DNA from: Epiperipatus broadwayi
Lineage: Eukaryota; Onychophora; Udeonychophora; Euonychophora; Peripatidae
Direction of reading: 5' to 3'
DNA: 64,000 nucleotides
Assembly (NCBI GenBank): GCA_028023455.1
Contig: JAQFVV010012447.1
Coordinates: 1,552,001 to 1,616,000, forward strand
Part shown: positions 22,891-34,791 of the stretch, in pieces
Numbering within the stretch: position 1 is the stretch's first letter
Layout of the letters: every line of letters begins with the position of its first letter
The notes under the pieces: generated by a model
What the model was told of the DNA's origin: nothing
The model's input: the letters and a program-made list of their open reading frames with translations, nothing else
Databases searched by the model: none
Translations under genes and position numbers: made by a program

Positions 22891-22897
22891 ATAAATA

Positions 22898-22980
22898 AGA
22901 AGGAAAAAAAGGAAGAAAAGGAGGAGAGGAGGAGGAGAAGAAGAAGAAGATGAAGACAAAGAAAAAGGAGATGAAAAAAG
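22898..22980. repeat. Purine-rich low-complexity tract (GGA/GAA)n
   Basis: An almost pure purine run with only two or three pyrimidines. Such tracts can form triplex structures. No gene is attached. Confidence 0.9.
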
Positions 22981-23089
22981 TCTATTAAAAATTTAACACA
23001 CAATCATGATTTTATTAATTCACACAGACCTTTTCCAGTGTAAATACAATATGTACTCATTGTTTTCCTGAAGGTTTGTGATGATGGTG

Positions 23090-23650
23090 TTCTAGTTGTA
23101 CTTTTATATTGGACTATTTCCATCATCTAATATGTATATTGGATGTCTTTAGAAAAATTTAACTTTATTTAAATATTCCAAATGCATTTTGTTAGTAATA
23201 GCACATCAAACAGGTTAGTATATGCACAACATTTTGAGAGCTATTTTTCACTCCTCTTCTTCATGTGTTGCTGGCCTGACCAGTGACAGTACCAGCATGG
23301 AATTTCAACCTGGACCCTTACATTCTTGAATATTAAATTTTAAGATATTTTTGTCCTCTCTTCTTTGGGTGTTGCTGGACTAACCAGTGTCAGTACCAGC
23401 ATGGGATTTGAACCTGGAACCTTAAATTCTTGAGTATTGAATTTTAAGGTAACCCTCTAATCAGCTGGGCCATGCTACCAAAGCAACAGTCTGTAATAAT
23501 TTCATATACTTATCTATGAGGTTCCTCCTGATTTCTCTACTTTTTCCTAAGAACAAAGTTGGTCAGTGGTTTCCATACATTATGTATAGTCACACACACA
23601 TATTAGATGATGGAAATAGTCCAATATAAATATACAAATATGTACTCATG
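23090..23650. mobile_element. Foldback element (family FB-D) with SINE sequence in the middle
   Basis: TATTGGACTATTTCCATCAT on the left (23108) returns as ATGATGGAAATAGTCCAATA on the right (23606). Similar arms, with the same GTCTTTAGAAAAA word, are at 38490-38670, and one arm is at 33880-33960. The centre is filled by a SINE (23255-23480). Confidence 0.7.
23255..23480 (-). mobile_element. SINE family C, tRNA-headed, with duplicated body
   Basis: On the minus strand, GGTAGCATGGCCCAGCTGAT is a tRNA-like head with box A, and GGTTCAAATCCCATGCTGG is a good box B. The body then repeats itself: CCAGCATGGGATTTGAACCT (plus, 23396) and CCAGCATGGAATTTCAACCT (plus, 23292) are about 105 bp apart. It lies inside the foldback at 23090-23650. 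Confidence 0.65.
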
Positions 23651-24404
23651 TTTAAATATATTTCACACTATTGACAATCCTATTCTCTCTTCATCCAACT
23701 TTTATATGAAATATTTTTTTTATTAAATTGAAATCTTCAAAACATAAATTGTAAGAGGAATAGAGAAATGGATTGTGGGTAATTTGCAAATGTATTTTGA
23801 ATGGGTTGTTGTGGCATTTATATATGAAAGGGTAAAATCATAGTCAAGATTAATATGTTTTTAATAGTTTGACTAGAATTGTTCACGTTAATTTGCATAT
23901 ATTTATATATTGCAAATATATAAAGGTACAAAAAAAAAACATTTATCCTAATGATAAATTTTATAATTATTTTTAAATTACTATATTCATAATTATAAAA
24001 TATAACTTTTTAAAAAAGTTATAATAACAAATACATGTTCAAATAAAAAAGAAAGAAATTAAAAAAAGATGAAATCATGAGGTTTCTGAAGGAAACTGTT
24101 GCATAATTAGTTACTGAACTATATATGTAACAACTAACATTATATAGAAAAGGAAAATAAATGTACAAATTAAATTAGTATAAAATATTAGAATACAATA
24201 CAACTATTAAATATAATAACCGAAAAAAAAAAAAGATCGACTACAATAATTTTCAATTTAAAACTTTTTTCTTTTTTAAATTGAAACAATTTAAATACTT
24301 TCTTCCTGTATAACATTTTTAAAAATGTATTTTAATCTTAAACAATCAACAAAATTGTACCACATAAATCAATTTATACATATATTAATTTATATGTGAA
24401 AATA

Positions 24405-24475
24405 AATGATGAGTGATTAGCATAGTGTTGGATATACTCACGACTTGAAGTTCGAATCTGAATACAACTTAAAAG
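24405..24475 (+). mobile_element. tRNA-like SINE head fragment
   Basis: GAGTGATTAGCATAGTGTTGG resembles a box A region, and AGTTCGAATCTGAAT about 40 bases later fits box B. No cloverleaf with paired acceptor arms can be drawn, so it is a SINE relic and not a tRNA gene. Confidence 0.45.
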
Positions 24476-25456
24476 TATTTGAAATAGATCAAAATTTTCA
24501 AGCAAATTTAGGTTTATATATATAATTGATAACAATACATATGCTGTAAAAATTTTAATTAAACTTACATAATTTAATAAGAGCAGTATTCTCTTTATTC
24601 TAGCGCCAACTTTTATAAGTCTATAAAATCAGTGGTTATCAAATAATAGTACCATTTAATAACAATATATCACATGAGACTGAAGATAAAACAAGTTTAA
24701 ATACATATGTATAAGACTAAAAATTATGTAAAATATGAAAGGATGTATAATAATACTAAAGAAAACTTATTTTTTATTCAGCACAAGGGCACCAGAGAAA
24801 CAAAGCAAAGATAGAATAAGAATTTGTTTTGTATATATGGAAATAGTTGAAAAAGTATTTAACATTTACTTTTGGTGTATATAATATTGAAAGGGGGTCA
24901 CAATAAATTATATAGTGAGCAAATAAAAAATATAAGTAAAACAATTAATACATGCAGAGATTAATGATTTTGTTTATACTTTTGTAATGAAATTGGGGGA
25001 TATGAGGACAGGGTAATAGATGATTTAAAGAAAGAGTTTTTATTAAAATGGGATACAAAAAAAAATAATAATAAACCAGATCTAGAAAAATAATTGATTA
25101 ATAAAGAAAAATTTATAAATGAATTTATTGTGGTATGTAATAGATTTGGAAGAAAGAAATATTTAATTTCATTTACAGATTATTGAACAATTAACCTCTA
25201 TATAGAAACTGCTAATGTTGTTCAAGAGGGTCATTTTAGCCTTGATGGTCTGTAGTGTGATAGCTGCTAGTGGCAGCTTATTCACTGAAATTTTGTTTTC
25301 TTTTTAAACTTTCATAAAAACTATAATCCCAGCAATGGTTTCTGTTTGAATTGCTTCTTAAAATGGTGTATCATATGTTAAAATTGGACAAAATTTATAT
25401 TTTTTATGAATTTTTTTGTTAGTAGATTCATTTAATTATTTTCCTTTTCTGTTCAG

Positions 25457-25576
25457 TTTACTAAATTGTACAAAGAAGACAAAGGCACAATTTTTGTTTG
25501 TGCAAAACTCTGAAGTAAAATGCATTAATAATCTCTCGATGATTCAAGGCCTTCATCCCAATAAAAACATAATATT
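25457..25576 (+). CDS. Possible internal exon, 120 bp, phase 2-2
   Basis: The acceptor TTCCTTTTCTGTTCAG ends at 25456, and the block ends ATATT|GTAAGT, a consensus donor. One frame is open throughout (39 full codons), starting LLNCTKKTKAQFLFVQNSE and going on through GLHPNKNII. Its length is a multiple of three and both introns would be in the same phase, as in many cassette exons. An upstream block at 24959-25013 with a GG|GTAATA donor would join in phase but has a poor acceptor. No family is recognised. Confidence 0.35.
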
Positions 25577-27500
25577 GTAAGTATTCAATTTTAATTTATT
25601 TTTTTTGGTATTTAAAATATTTCTATTATTTGCATAGTAATATTTTAATTTTTATTATTATTTGATAAATTATAATTTATTATTGTTTGTTAATGTGTTT
25701 GCATTTGTATTAGTATGTGTAGTATATAAATTATACTTTTATTTTTATATAATGTAGTGGTTTATGAATAATGTATTTTGGGACTGTATTCAATTTTATT
25801 TTTTCTGCATAGTATTTTAAATATTTCTAATTATTTGCATAATTTTATTATTTTTATAAATTATATTTGCATTTGTATTAGTGTGCCTAGTATATAAATA
25901 TACTTCTATGTGAATATAGCATAGTGGTTCATGTACAATGTAATTTTGGGGCTCTGATTCAAGCTTGAGGCAACCTTATTTTATAGACATAATGATTCTC
26001 AAAAGGTTTAATAATTTACTAGTATGTTTATATAAGTATTGGTGTGTTTGCACTTGCATTTCTGTATTTATATACCAAGTAATGATTTATGTATATAATT
26101 AGGGTATTAGAACAGTGCAATGTAAATTTTAAGACAATACAATGTGAAAATATAAACTCTTAAAATCAATAAAGAGAGGTTTCAAGTAGCTACAATGGTT
26201 ATGTATACCACATGGAATTGTAAGCAGGCAAAGAATCAAATCCTGATTCTTGCTTATACCTCGGTAATCATGCAGTGGAGTCAGTAGTTTTGCCACATCT
26301 TGCATGACATTATTTTCAAGTCTATAGCTAGCAAATTAGCTGTATGCAAATAAATTATATCTCTGTGGGACAATAAATATAACAAGATAGTATCTCTAGT
26401 ACATACAAAGAATATAAACATCACTGATGTACACAAAAATATAAAATAAAGATATGAAAATCATTTTATCATTGATACAGATAGTAGCCTTTAATTTCTA
26501 GATTTGGATAAACAAGAAGTTAATCTCTATAATGACAAATGCATATCCAGCTTCTAGAAATGATTTATTTTGTATCTTTTATTAGAATGAATCTATTCTT
26601 TATAGACACCTTGCGATTTGTTAACTTTTGGGGTACATGATAAAAATGAAGAATTCTTATGTGAATAGTATTGGAGATTCTGAAGCTATGGATTATCTCA
26701 GATAAAAAGTATTATATATGTTTTGAATGAAGATTTTGTGAGGACTACAAAGAAATTATCAATGAAGATGTAATTTAAAGTTAATTAATGATAAATTAGA
26801 AATTATGAACAAGCAATAACATAATAATTATTTTGGATGTTGAAATAATTTTTTTAAATTTTTTTAATGGTAATCACTATTTGTCTTAGTCTTATTGTCT
26901 TCCTTAGTTTTTCTACTTTCTATCAATGTAAATCTTTTCCCTCTAACATTATTAAAACTGAATTTATTGTGAAAATTGTGTCACATTTCACTTTTTTAAA
27001 AATTCAAAATGGTGTCAAGGACCTTAAAATAGTTAAATCGTATCAGTGTTGATTTGTTGTAAACTGAAAAATTATTTTTTTTTGTATTACTATTGTTGTA
27101 ATATATAAATCAATGTTTAAACATTTAAACTAAAAAGGCTCACTTTGTTTTAAAATCTCTTTATTATACTAAGCACTTTCGATACTTTGAGTATCATATC
27201 ATAGATTTATGAAATAGTTTAGTTAAAATTTGATATCTGAAGTTGCTTATTGTTTGTCGAATTTACATAAAATTAATTTTGCTGTTTTTTTTATTCACAT
27301 CTATGTAAAAATGTTGTTAGAGAGGTTATTTCTTAGCTTTTTTTAAATATTTATTTAAAAGAAACTTATCACCTATATAATATATGTGTGTGCATGTGTG
27401 TGTGAAAGAGAGAAAGAATGTATATAGTTTATGTATTTACACCTCTAATAAAAAATGCTTTAATTTCATACATTAACTATGAATTTTCTACGAAGATATT
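25577..27500. other. AT-rich stretch, likely intron or intergenic
   Basis: Short tRNA-like or SINE-like words (GTGGTTCATGTACAATGTAAT, CTGATTCAAGCTTGAGG near 25925-25970, and a weaker copy near 25755) suggest old SINE remains. An open frame at 26867-27052 is of a length expected by chance. Confidence 0.35.
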
Positions 27501-27879
27501 TAAGCATATATATATATATTGTAACGATATATAAATATGCCGTTACATTAATTTAAAATAAAAACTAAGTTTGCAAATAAAAATAAATTTATTAAAAACT
27601 AAAAGCTAAAAAAATTAAAGAGTTGTTCAATATATATATATTCGCACAGATGCAAAACTTTAAAAATTATTTTCTTTTTAAAAAAAACATATATTTGAAC
27701 ATACTTTTTTAGAAAAAAGTACAAGATCTGTAGATAAATATTTTTGTAAATGGAAATGATTGTTTTATAAATTAATTGAAAAGCAAACTAGCCCTTGGGG
27801 CTCTTATAGAAAAAAAGGTCAGTTGAAAGATATAGATAAGAGAATAAAAATAAATTAGATATCAAATATAGAAGCAGCA

Positions 27880-28165
27880 ATGAAGGCCCGGACCATAATG
27901 AAAATGAGTGATGTTTTGTTCGTTGAATCCAGTGAGTACTATAAAAGGAAAAATATTGAAATTAAGAACAGTTCCAGCTTGATTTTGTGAGAAGAGTGAT
28001 AAGATGCACTTATCGCTCTCTTTCCCTTATTTCAAATAAAATGACTGAAAAACAGGATTGAAACAGCTAAGGCAGCCCCCGGATTGAGAACTACGGAACA
28101 ACAGACCAGTCTTCCAATGGAGACATCACAGGAATTGGCACCAAGAACCGTGACTCTTCTACTGT
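27880..28165 (+). promoter_or_regulatory. GC-richer island with TATA box; promoter with first exon, or an LTR
   Basis: Between 27880 and 28165 the GC content is clearly above its flanks. ACTATAAAAGGA at 27940-27951 is a good TATA box. AATAAA follows about 90 bases later (28036-28041), then a GC-rich segment (GGCAGCCCCCGGATTGAG). An ATG at 28117 opens METSQELAPRTVTLL up to CT|GTAAGC at 28164, a plausible donor. TATA followed closely by AATAAA is also how LTR retrotransposons look, and TGTAACG..CGTTACA at 27520-27547 could belong to an LTR end. I cannot decide between a host promoter/first exon and a solo LTR. Confidence 0.35.
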
Positions 28166-28529
28166 AAGCTATTGAACTGAACAATTTTAAAATTTAAAAG
28201 TAATTAAGAACTTTTGTCAAGATTTGACAAGTTTAATAAACAAGCTAAATCTAATTTTTGTAAAATGAACTATAATCTGACTTTTCCAAATCAATTATTG
28301 TTTAATTTTTTTTTTACATTTAAGTTTGCTAAAAATCATTTCCATTTTTTTTTATTAATATTTATTGTAGAAATTATTAAATGCATTAAATTTAAGTTGG
28401 GCATAGATGCTTGCATAGATTCGTTCATGTTTAATTATGTTTTTGTTTTCATATATGATTAAAATATATAGACATTCAGTAAATAATGATATCTTACATT
28501 GAATATCTAAAATGTATTTATTCGGATGT

Positions 28530-29205
28530 CTTTTTAGTTATTGGTGTCAGTGTGGCATCTTATGATGAATGCCATTGGGTTTCTTGTGAATTCCCTCTGC
28601 GAGTACATCAATGACTTTATGTTTTGATGATTTATGTTTATTTTGAGATGTTTTTGAGCATGTAATCTGTGTAGTCGATCTATACTCAATATTAAAAAAC
28701 AAACTTTTATAAAATTCATCTGTGCTAATTTATATAAATGTTAAATTTAAGTTGGGCATGAATGGCTATATAGATTTGTAAAGTTATATTAATTAATTAG
28801 GGGAGGGTAAACTTAGGTTATTTGTTTTCATAGTTCAATTAGTTCAATGGATTGGATATATTGGTGCTATTAATAGATGTAGTATGAGATTCGCCACATG
28901 CAGGATCTCCATTTATATGCCACACACCCCCTTTTTTGCCTATGGAAGGGATAATAAGATGGAGAACGCAGTCCCTTTCTATGGAGTTTTTTTATTGTTC
29001 TTCTTGCCATACAGATGTAACATTCCTGTATTGGACAAGAGTCAATGTCTTCTCTAACCATGCTGTTCAGATGTACATTCCTGACAGTATGATATATATT
29101 TGTGCTGTCGTATTTTCATGCTACATTGAATACATCAATGTATCAGATGGATTGATGCCAGTTGGACTGCAAACTTATGGCCTAAGGTTAAATAAGGGAT
29201 AGAAT
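28530..29205 (+). other. Moderately GC-rich region with open frames, unidentified
   Basis: A pyrimidine-rich acceptor-like sequence (TTATTGTTCTTCTTGCCATACAG) ends at 29015 and leads into a frame open for about 60 codons, containing YIPDSMIYICAVVFSC, to a stop at 29200. No good donor follows. GTTGGGCATagATG-type words near 28398 and 28752 suggest a dispersed repeat. It could be an exon or an old transposon. Confidence 0.2.
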
Positions 29206-29235
29206 ATTTTCTTTTCAAATACTATATATGTAGTC

Positions 29236-29316
29236 TATTCATACTCGACAATCTTAATAAAAAAAAAATATTAAATCCATTCATACTCGACAATCTTAAT
29301 AAAAAAATATTAAATT
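29236..29316 (+). repeat. Two direct copies of a 40-bp unit
   Basis: ATTCATACTCGACAATCTTA, followed by a poly-A run and TATTAAAT, occurs at 29237 and 29279. A third, partial unit follows (GGACAATCTTAAAA at 29327). Confidence 0.85.
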
Positions 29317-30841
29317 CCTTTGTATGGACAATCTTAAAATTTTAAAATAATTTAAATTTAATTTTAATATTAAAATCTAAAATAATAAATGTTATTCCTC
29401 AAATTTAAATGATTATATATGTGCGTAAATAAATATTGTTTGTGTGTTAATTACTGGCAGTGGCTTCTTCTATTTATTTTTTAAGTGAAACATTATTAGA
29501 TAAGAATTTATATCTTATAAATCTCTGTGTCTCCCTGAGCTAGTGACATTGGGCTAAAAGTCGGAATCAAAATATATAAAATATATACAATTTTTTTTAA
29601 CTTACGTATCTGCCTACTATATAAATTTTCTAGGTTCAAATGCCTAGATGACACCCTTGTAGTGCAGATACATTAAGACTCCTTTCTCCCCGATCATTAT
29701 AATATATATATAAGCTAAATCAATATTTATTTTTAAATGCTTTGCTTTGTATTATTAACAAAAGTACATTAATTGTTAAATTGTGTAAAGAATATGAAAA
29801 ATAAAAGATACATTATATGAATTTAAATTTTTTTTAGAATGTTTACATAGCAGTTATTGTCATCTTATTCTATAACCATCTAGTGTGAACCTTGAGTAAT
29901 TTATTGATAGATAATATAATATACACATACCCAGATCAGATTTTAGCTTTTGTCTTCATCAATGAGAACTTAAGATTCTAAAGTAAAACTAAGGCACTTA
30001 TACATCCAGCAAACATCTTTTAAAATTGTTTATTTTAATTAAGCAGCCTAAAATTTTGTAAAAAAAAAAAAACCCTTAATGTTTTGAACTTAAGTCAACT
30101 GTTTGAATTTCAAGTCGTTGGCTTGAATAGTATAAATGAATAAAAGATAGTTACTAAACACATAAGTGCATTAATTCTAACTTTGAGGCAAAAGGTTTCT
30201 AGAAGTATATATAAAATTAGAATAATACATTTCAGGAACTTTTTCAAGCATGCATCAGAAAGATCATAATTAAACATTAAGTCTAAAAATAAAGTTGTTT
30301 AGTAGATATAATATTTTGGGAAAAGAATGAACAAAAAGCACTGCTTCTAAAAGGCAGTGAGAATGTAGTAAATAGGCTTTCTTATACTGAACATTAAGTT
30401 CATCTGATATACTCTTTAGCAGTCATTTGCCTTCCTTTACTATACATATATATTTAAGGCTATAACCTCAATACTATGCACCTTGAGTGTTAAATTTGCC
30501 ACTAGAGGGACCTCTGCAAATCTTCAACACAAGATTACGACTTTATGAAGAGTCACTTCTATATCTAGAGTATTGCCACTTAACCTATAAAAAAAGTTTT
30601 TATTGTAGTCCGGGTCTAAAATTAAAAGAAATCTAATAATTTTTAACAAATTAAAGAATCATTAATAGTATTTTATGCATTTAGTGAAACATGATTGTTT
30701 TAAATAACTTGCTGTAGTACTTACAAAGTGGATGTTTGAGCTAGAGAGAGTTTGAAAAAACTATTTGATAAAAAAGTAAGACTTTTACTAATATCATATG
30801 TAACCATATATTTGAAATGTATTAGCTATTGCAATTTTTAG

Positions 30842-30892
30842 GAATATAAAATTATGACTCGTGAGGATATTGATGAATGTTGGCAGGCACTT
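30842..30892 (+). CDS. Possible internal exon, 17 codons, phase 0-0
   Basis: The acceptor CTATTGCAATTTTTAG ends at 30841. The block reads EYKIMTREDIDECWQAL and ends CTT|GTGAGA at 30893; a second donor GTGAGT at 30920 is also in phase. The acidic/hydrophobic pattern looks like real protein, and the local GC content is raised. If joined to the next acceptor at 31502 it would end IKVSFK and stop. The family is not recognised. Confidence 0.35.
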
Positions 30893-31501
30893 GTGAGAGA
30901 ATATTACATGTGTATGTGTGTGAGTGAGTAAATGAATGCACATATATGTGTGAATTTTTATTCAATTTAAAATATACATTTATGGTTAAAGGAATTATAA
31001 TTTTTTCCACACTAAAAAAAAACATATATTAAAAAAAAAACAATTGTTATGAGTTTTGCTAATACAGGTGGTCTAATTTCATATATTCTACTTTTGTACA
31101 ATTCACTAAACATATTTTGTACTTTCAATTTTTATCTATATATATATGACAAAATGCGCATACTTTCATGTAATGATTCTCTCGTTCTGATGGACTATTA
31201 ATCACTAGTTTCTCCCTACATCTCCAACATTAATCGCCTACATTTTTGGAATCACAGGCACTTTTATATATGTAGTGTAAAAAACCTGCAGATGTAAACC
31301 TTTTAAATTTATTATTTTTAAATGCGATAGAAAATTATTGTTGCAAGGTAATATTATTAAATATTAACATGGAGAAAATTTTCAGCTAAATTATTGCCTT
31401 GCATTTTTAGTTAACAAAACGCTAGAGTAAGTAGTTAATTATAAAAAAATAAATATTGCTTGTTTTATAATTGACTATCTTAATTTTTTTTCTGTTTGCA
31501 G

Positions 31502-31840
31502 ATTAAGGTTTCGTTTAAATAACAAAGAAAGAAATCATTTCTGTAGAGAGATTCACACGCTGCCATTCCAAAGTTAATCTAGGGAATTCATTGTACAGAC
31601 CAACCTGGAGTTTGTAAAAAAATTACTACTGAAATATTTTTTGCCCTATAAATTTGTTTCCCTCATTAGTAAGAGAAAAAGATAATCAAAGATTCATACG
31701 TATGCTAGTTTTGTTTTGTTGTTTTTTTTTAGTTTTATTTAAATGATAAGCATGTATTGTGGTTATATAATTTATTACTGTCTACTTTTTAAAAGAACTT
31801 ATATTCTTCTTGTAAATATAATGAATAAAACCTGTATCAA
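31502..31840 (+). CDS. Possible terminal exon with 3' UTR and polyadenylation signal
   Basis: AATTTTTTTTCTGTTTGCAG ending at 31501 is the best acceptor in the region. In the phase set by 30842-30892, the exon codes IKVSFK and a stop at 31520-31522. Another frame stays open longer (LRFRLNNKERNHFCREIHTL then a few more codons). AATAAA at about 31823 (ATGAATAAAACCTG) could end the transcript. The coding part is short, so the call depends on the splice signals. Confidence 0.3.
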
Positions 31841-32479
31841 GCCTTCAAAGAAAACAACTTAGTTTTGTCAAACGTTCTGAAAGCGGCGAATCTTTTGCTT
31901 TAACGGTCGTTTGAATAATTTAAGCCCATTGACAATATGTTCACTCATGAAAAACAAGAAAAGAAAAATAAGAGTACAATTCAATTACATATTGGTAATG
32001 CAAGCTATATAGGTCATGTGACATGTGACTGATTTTTAATCAATAAAAAATAAATACATGTACTGTATTTTGTAAATCCTTTTTGGTGATTTTTTTGCAT
32101 TGCTCTACTTTTAGACATTTCAACTTTTATACATATTTTAGAAACCAATTAGGTACAAAGTAGAGAAACACCTATATATAGGGAAATATAATTTTGACAA
32201 TAGAGGGCAGTGCATTTATTTAGCTGATGATTGGATAGTTTATTGAATTAATGATAACATACTATTAGCAATGTATTAATTGATATTTAATATTCAATAT
32301 TTGATTGTTTACCCACAAGGACATTAAAATGAGTAGAAGTTATTCCTACTTAGTGAAATTAAATTATTAACTGTATTGAATGACATTTTGATAACATGCA
32401 TTTGTACCAGGATATTCATCCTTGTTAGGATTATTTGTTCATTTGGCTACTTTTATAAAAACTGGAATATAATGCTTAT

Positions 32480-32895
32480 TCTGACAATAGAGGGCAATGC
32501 ATTAATACACTCAGCACTTAGAAATATGAGTGATTTAACCTGCAAGTTATGTAAGGAAGGCATGGAAAACATTAGGCATCTGCTAATTGAATGTAAATGC
32601 TTACAAAAAGAAAGGGTACAAATAATGAAGTTGTGGAAGAATAAATATAAACAAATTGATTATGCAGAAAGTGGATTCTTGGTTTTTATGGTGGGTTTAG
32701 AAAAAGATAAGGGGGATCTAGTTGTAAAGACCATAGAATGGACAAAGATGATGTTTTGGAAATGTAATGGAGCAGATATAGAGAAGAATATGGGAAAAAC
32801 TTAGGTGGGGAATGGAAAAGGAAAGTAAGGTGGCTAACAGATTTCTCTGAGCATAGTGGCTGTAAGATTTCTGACTTTGATAAAGAAGTAATCAT
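32480..32895 (+). mobile_element. Non-LTR retrotransposon 3' end, second copy
   Basis: The frame from about 32500 to 32804 codes NMSDLTCKLCKEGMENIR, then the HLLIEC knuckle, and runs through KLWKNKYKQIDYAES to NMGKT and stop. This is collinear with 310-565 of the copy at the window start. CKLC..H..C gives the Cys-Cys-His-Cys set. This copy has an uninterrupted frame over about 100 codons, so it is the better preserved of the two. Upstream coding parts are absent, indicating 5' truncation. Confidence 0.65.
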
Positions 32896-33514
32896 ATGCA
32901 CATCACTTAGTAATTTACTGATTCATTGATTATATATTATTCATGCAGCATTTAGTCTTACAATTCAGTTTCAATAAATGGCTATTTGAAAAATATATAA
33001 ATTAAAAAAATTACAAATTTCATAAATTTTATGCATACTTCTTTTAGTCAGTCTTTTTTTTTTTATCTCAGATACACTGCTGTTTTATCTCATGTTTTCA
33101 AATTCTTCATAAGCTTACCTACTCAGTCAGTCACATAATAGTTATCACAGGGAAATAATTTTTTCTCATGGTATCACTTCTGTGAATTAGCAAATTAAAA
33201 TTTTAAATGGAAGTGACACAAATTTTTCCAAATTTTAAAAAATCTGACAAATGTTTTTTTTTTGTGTGTGTGTGATAAAATAAACATGTTTTGAGAGAAA
33301 GATTACACATGAATACATTCATGTGTGTACTTAATCAGATGTGAGTATAGATATGCGAATATGCTTTTGCTCAGTTTGTTATTGTACTATCTTTTTAAAA
33401 TTTTTGAATATGAATTTACATTAAATAAAGTTAATTTGCAAAACATTTTTTAATAGACTTATTTTTACTTAATTTCTATGTATCTGAAGTCAATGAAAAT
33501 AATTTCAAAGATGT

Positions 33515-33775
33515 GAGGTGTAAATAGAGGGAGTAAATCACTTTTTCTCAGACTATGACTTAAAAGCATTATAAATGTTGAACAAAGGAATCAAGGCTAA
33601 AATGAATTCACCTATTCTTAATAGCTCTGATGTTTATAAGCATACCTTCATCAATATCAGAGCAACTAAGAATAGGTGGATTCATTCTATTCTTGATTCC
33701 TTTGTTCAGCATTTACAAAGCTTTTAAGTCATAGCCTTAAAAAAAGTGATTTATTCCCCTTATTTACATATCATT
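33515..33775. mobile_element. Foldback element, about 260 bp
   Basis: AAATCACTTTTTCTCAGACTATGACTTAAAAGC-like sequence on the left returns inverted at 33720-33765. AACAAAGGAATCAAGGC pairs with GATTCCTTTGTT, and AATTCACCTATTCTTA with TAAGAATAGGTGGATT. The arms are about 115 bp with a short loop (GATGTTTATAAGCATACC region). No coding. Confidence 0.85.
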
Positions 33776-34230
33776 GAGCGATGTTTAACTTAAAGATGTA
33801 AGATATGTATACATACGCAAAGACACAATTATATAGAACTCACTATTGTATTGGTGTAAAATTTGTGAAGATATTTTACTTGTAAGTACATATTGGACTA
33901 TTGTTATCATCTGGAATTAATTGTTAAATGTCTTTAGAAAAATTCAAACTTTACTTTAGTACTTCTGTTAATATTTATTACAGGGTCTAAATATTTTAAC
34001 CGATTATTAATAAATGTTAAATCTAAGTTCTTGATCTAATTTATTAAAGATGTTAGCTTTAGAGAAAAGTATTTGTAAAGATTTACTCATTATCAATGTC
34101 TTTTTTTTTTTTTTAAAAAAAAGAAACTTTATTTCACCTTTAATAATAAAGGCTTTGAACTTCCTATTGAAAAAAGATTTATAGTTTCAACCGTTCTCAT
34201 AATTAATGACTACATAATTCAATATTTATT

Positions 34231-34307
34231 TCAAAAACAAAATTTTGATTTTCTTTCCCACAATTCCAACGCTTTGATAATGCCTACCTTGTTGCGCCCA
34301 TGATTAA
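34231..34307 (-). CDS. Possible exon, minus strand, weak
   Basis: A long pyrimidine tract (TTTCTTTCTTTTTTTTTTTG) and TAG precede a frame reading NHGRNKVGIIKALELWER and a few more codons to a stop. There is a GTAGGC donor option after AAG. CpG-containing and more protein-like than its surroundings, but nothing is recognised and the acceptor is poorly placed. Confidence 0.15.
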
Positions 34308-34791
34308 CTATTTATCCAAAAAAAAAAAAAGAAAGAAATAATATTTACCAAAATCAATTTTCGAAGTAACAGATTTAAGCAAATAAACAAAACCAAACAT
34401 ACAAGATAAATGACCGCAGCAATATATATATATATTTTTAAAAGCAACAAATATAAATAAAAAGTTGAAATAAAAACCTAAAATAAATACTCAAAATAAA
34501 ATTAAATCAATGATTAAGTTAAATATTATCAGAAATCTATGATGTATTAATGATTTCAAGAGCATGTATTTAACTTGATTATTGAATTTATATATATATT
34601 TAAGTATATTAATATTAAAAAAAATGATCAAATGATGGGCTTCTTGAAAATTATTGTGGTGTTCAAACACTTGAAATTGCAGATTGAGTTTTAATCTATG
34701 AATCATTTGCTCTGGATCTATATGTCTAAACTAACTATAGAGAAAAATTTATTAATGGTTTGAAGTTAATACAATAAAAACACTTCAACAT

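Noticed and set aside
24405-24475. Possible functional tRNA gene
   Set aside because: Boxes are present but no cloverleaf folds; it is treated as a SINE relic.
28936-29202. 88-codon plus frame as a complete gene
   Set aside because: No supporting promoter, donor or recognisable motif, and the opposite strand is also open; kept only as an unidentified region.
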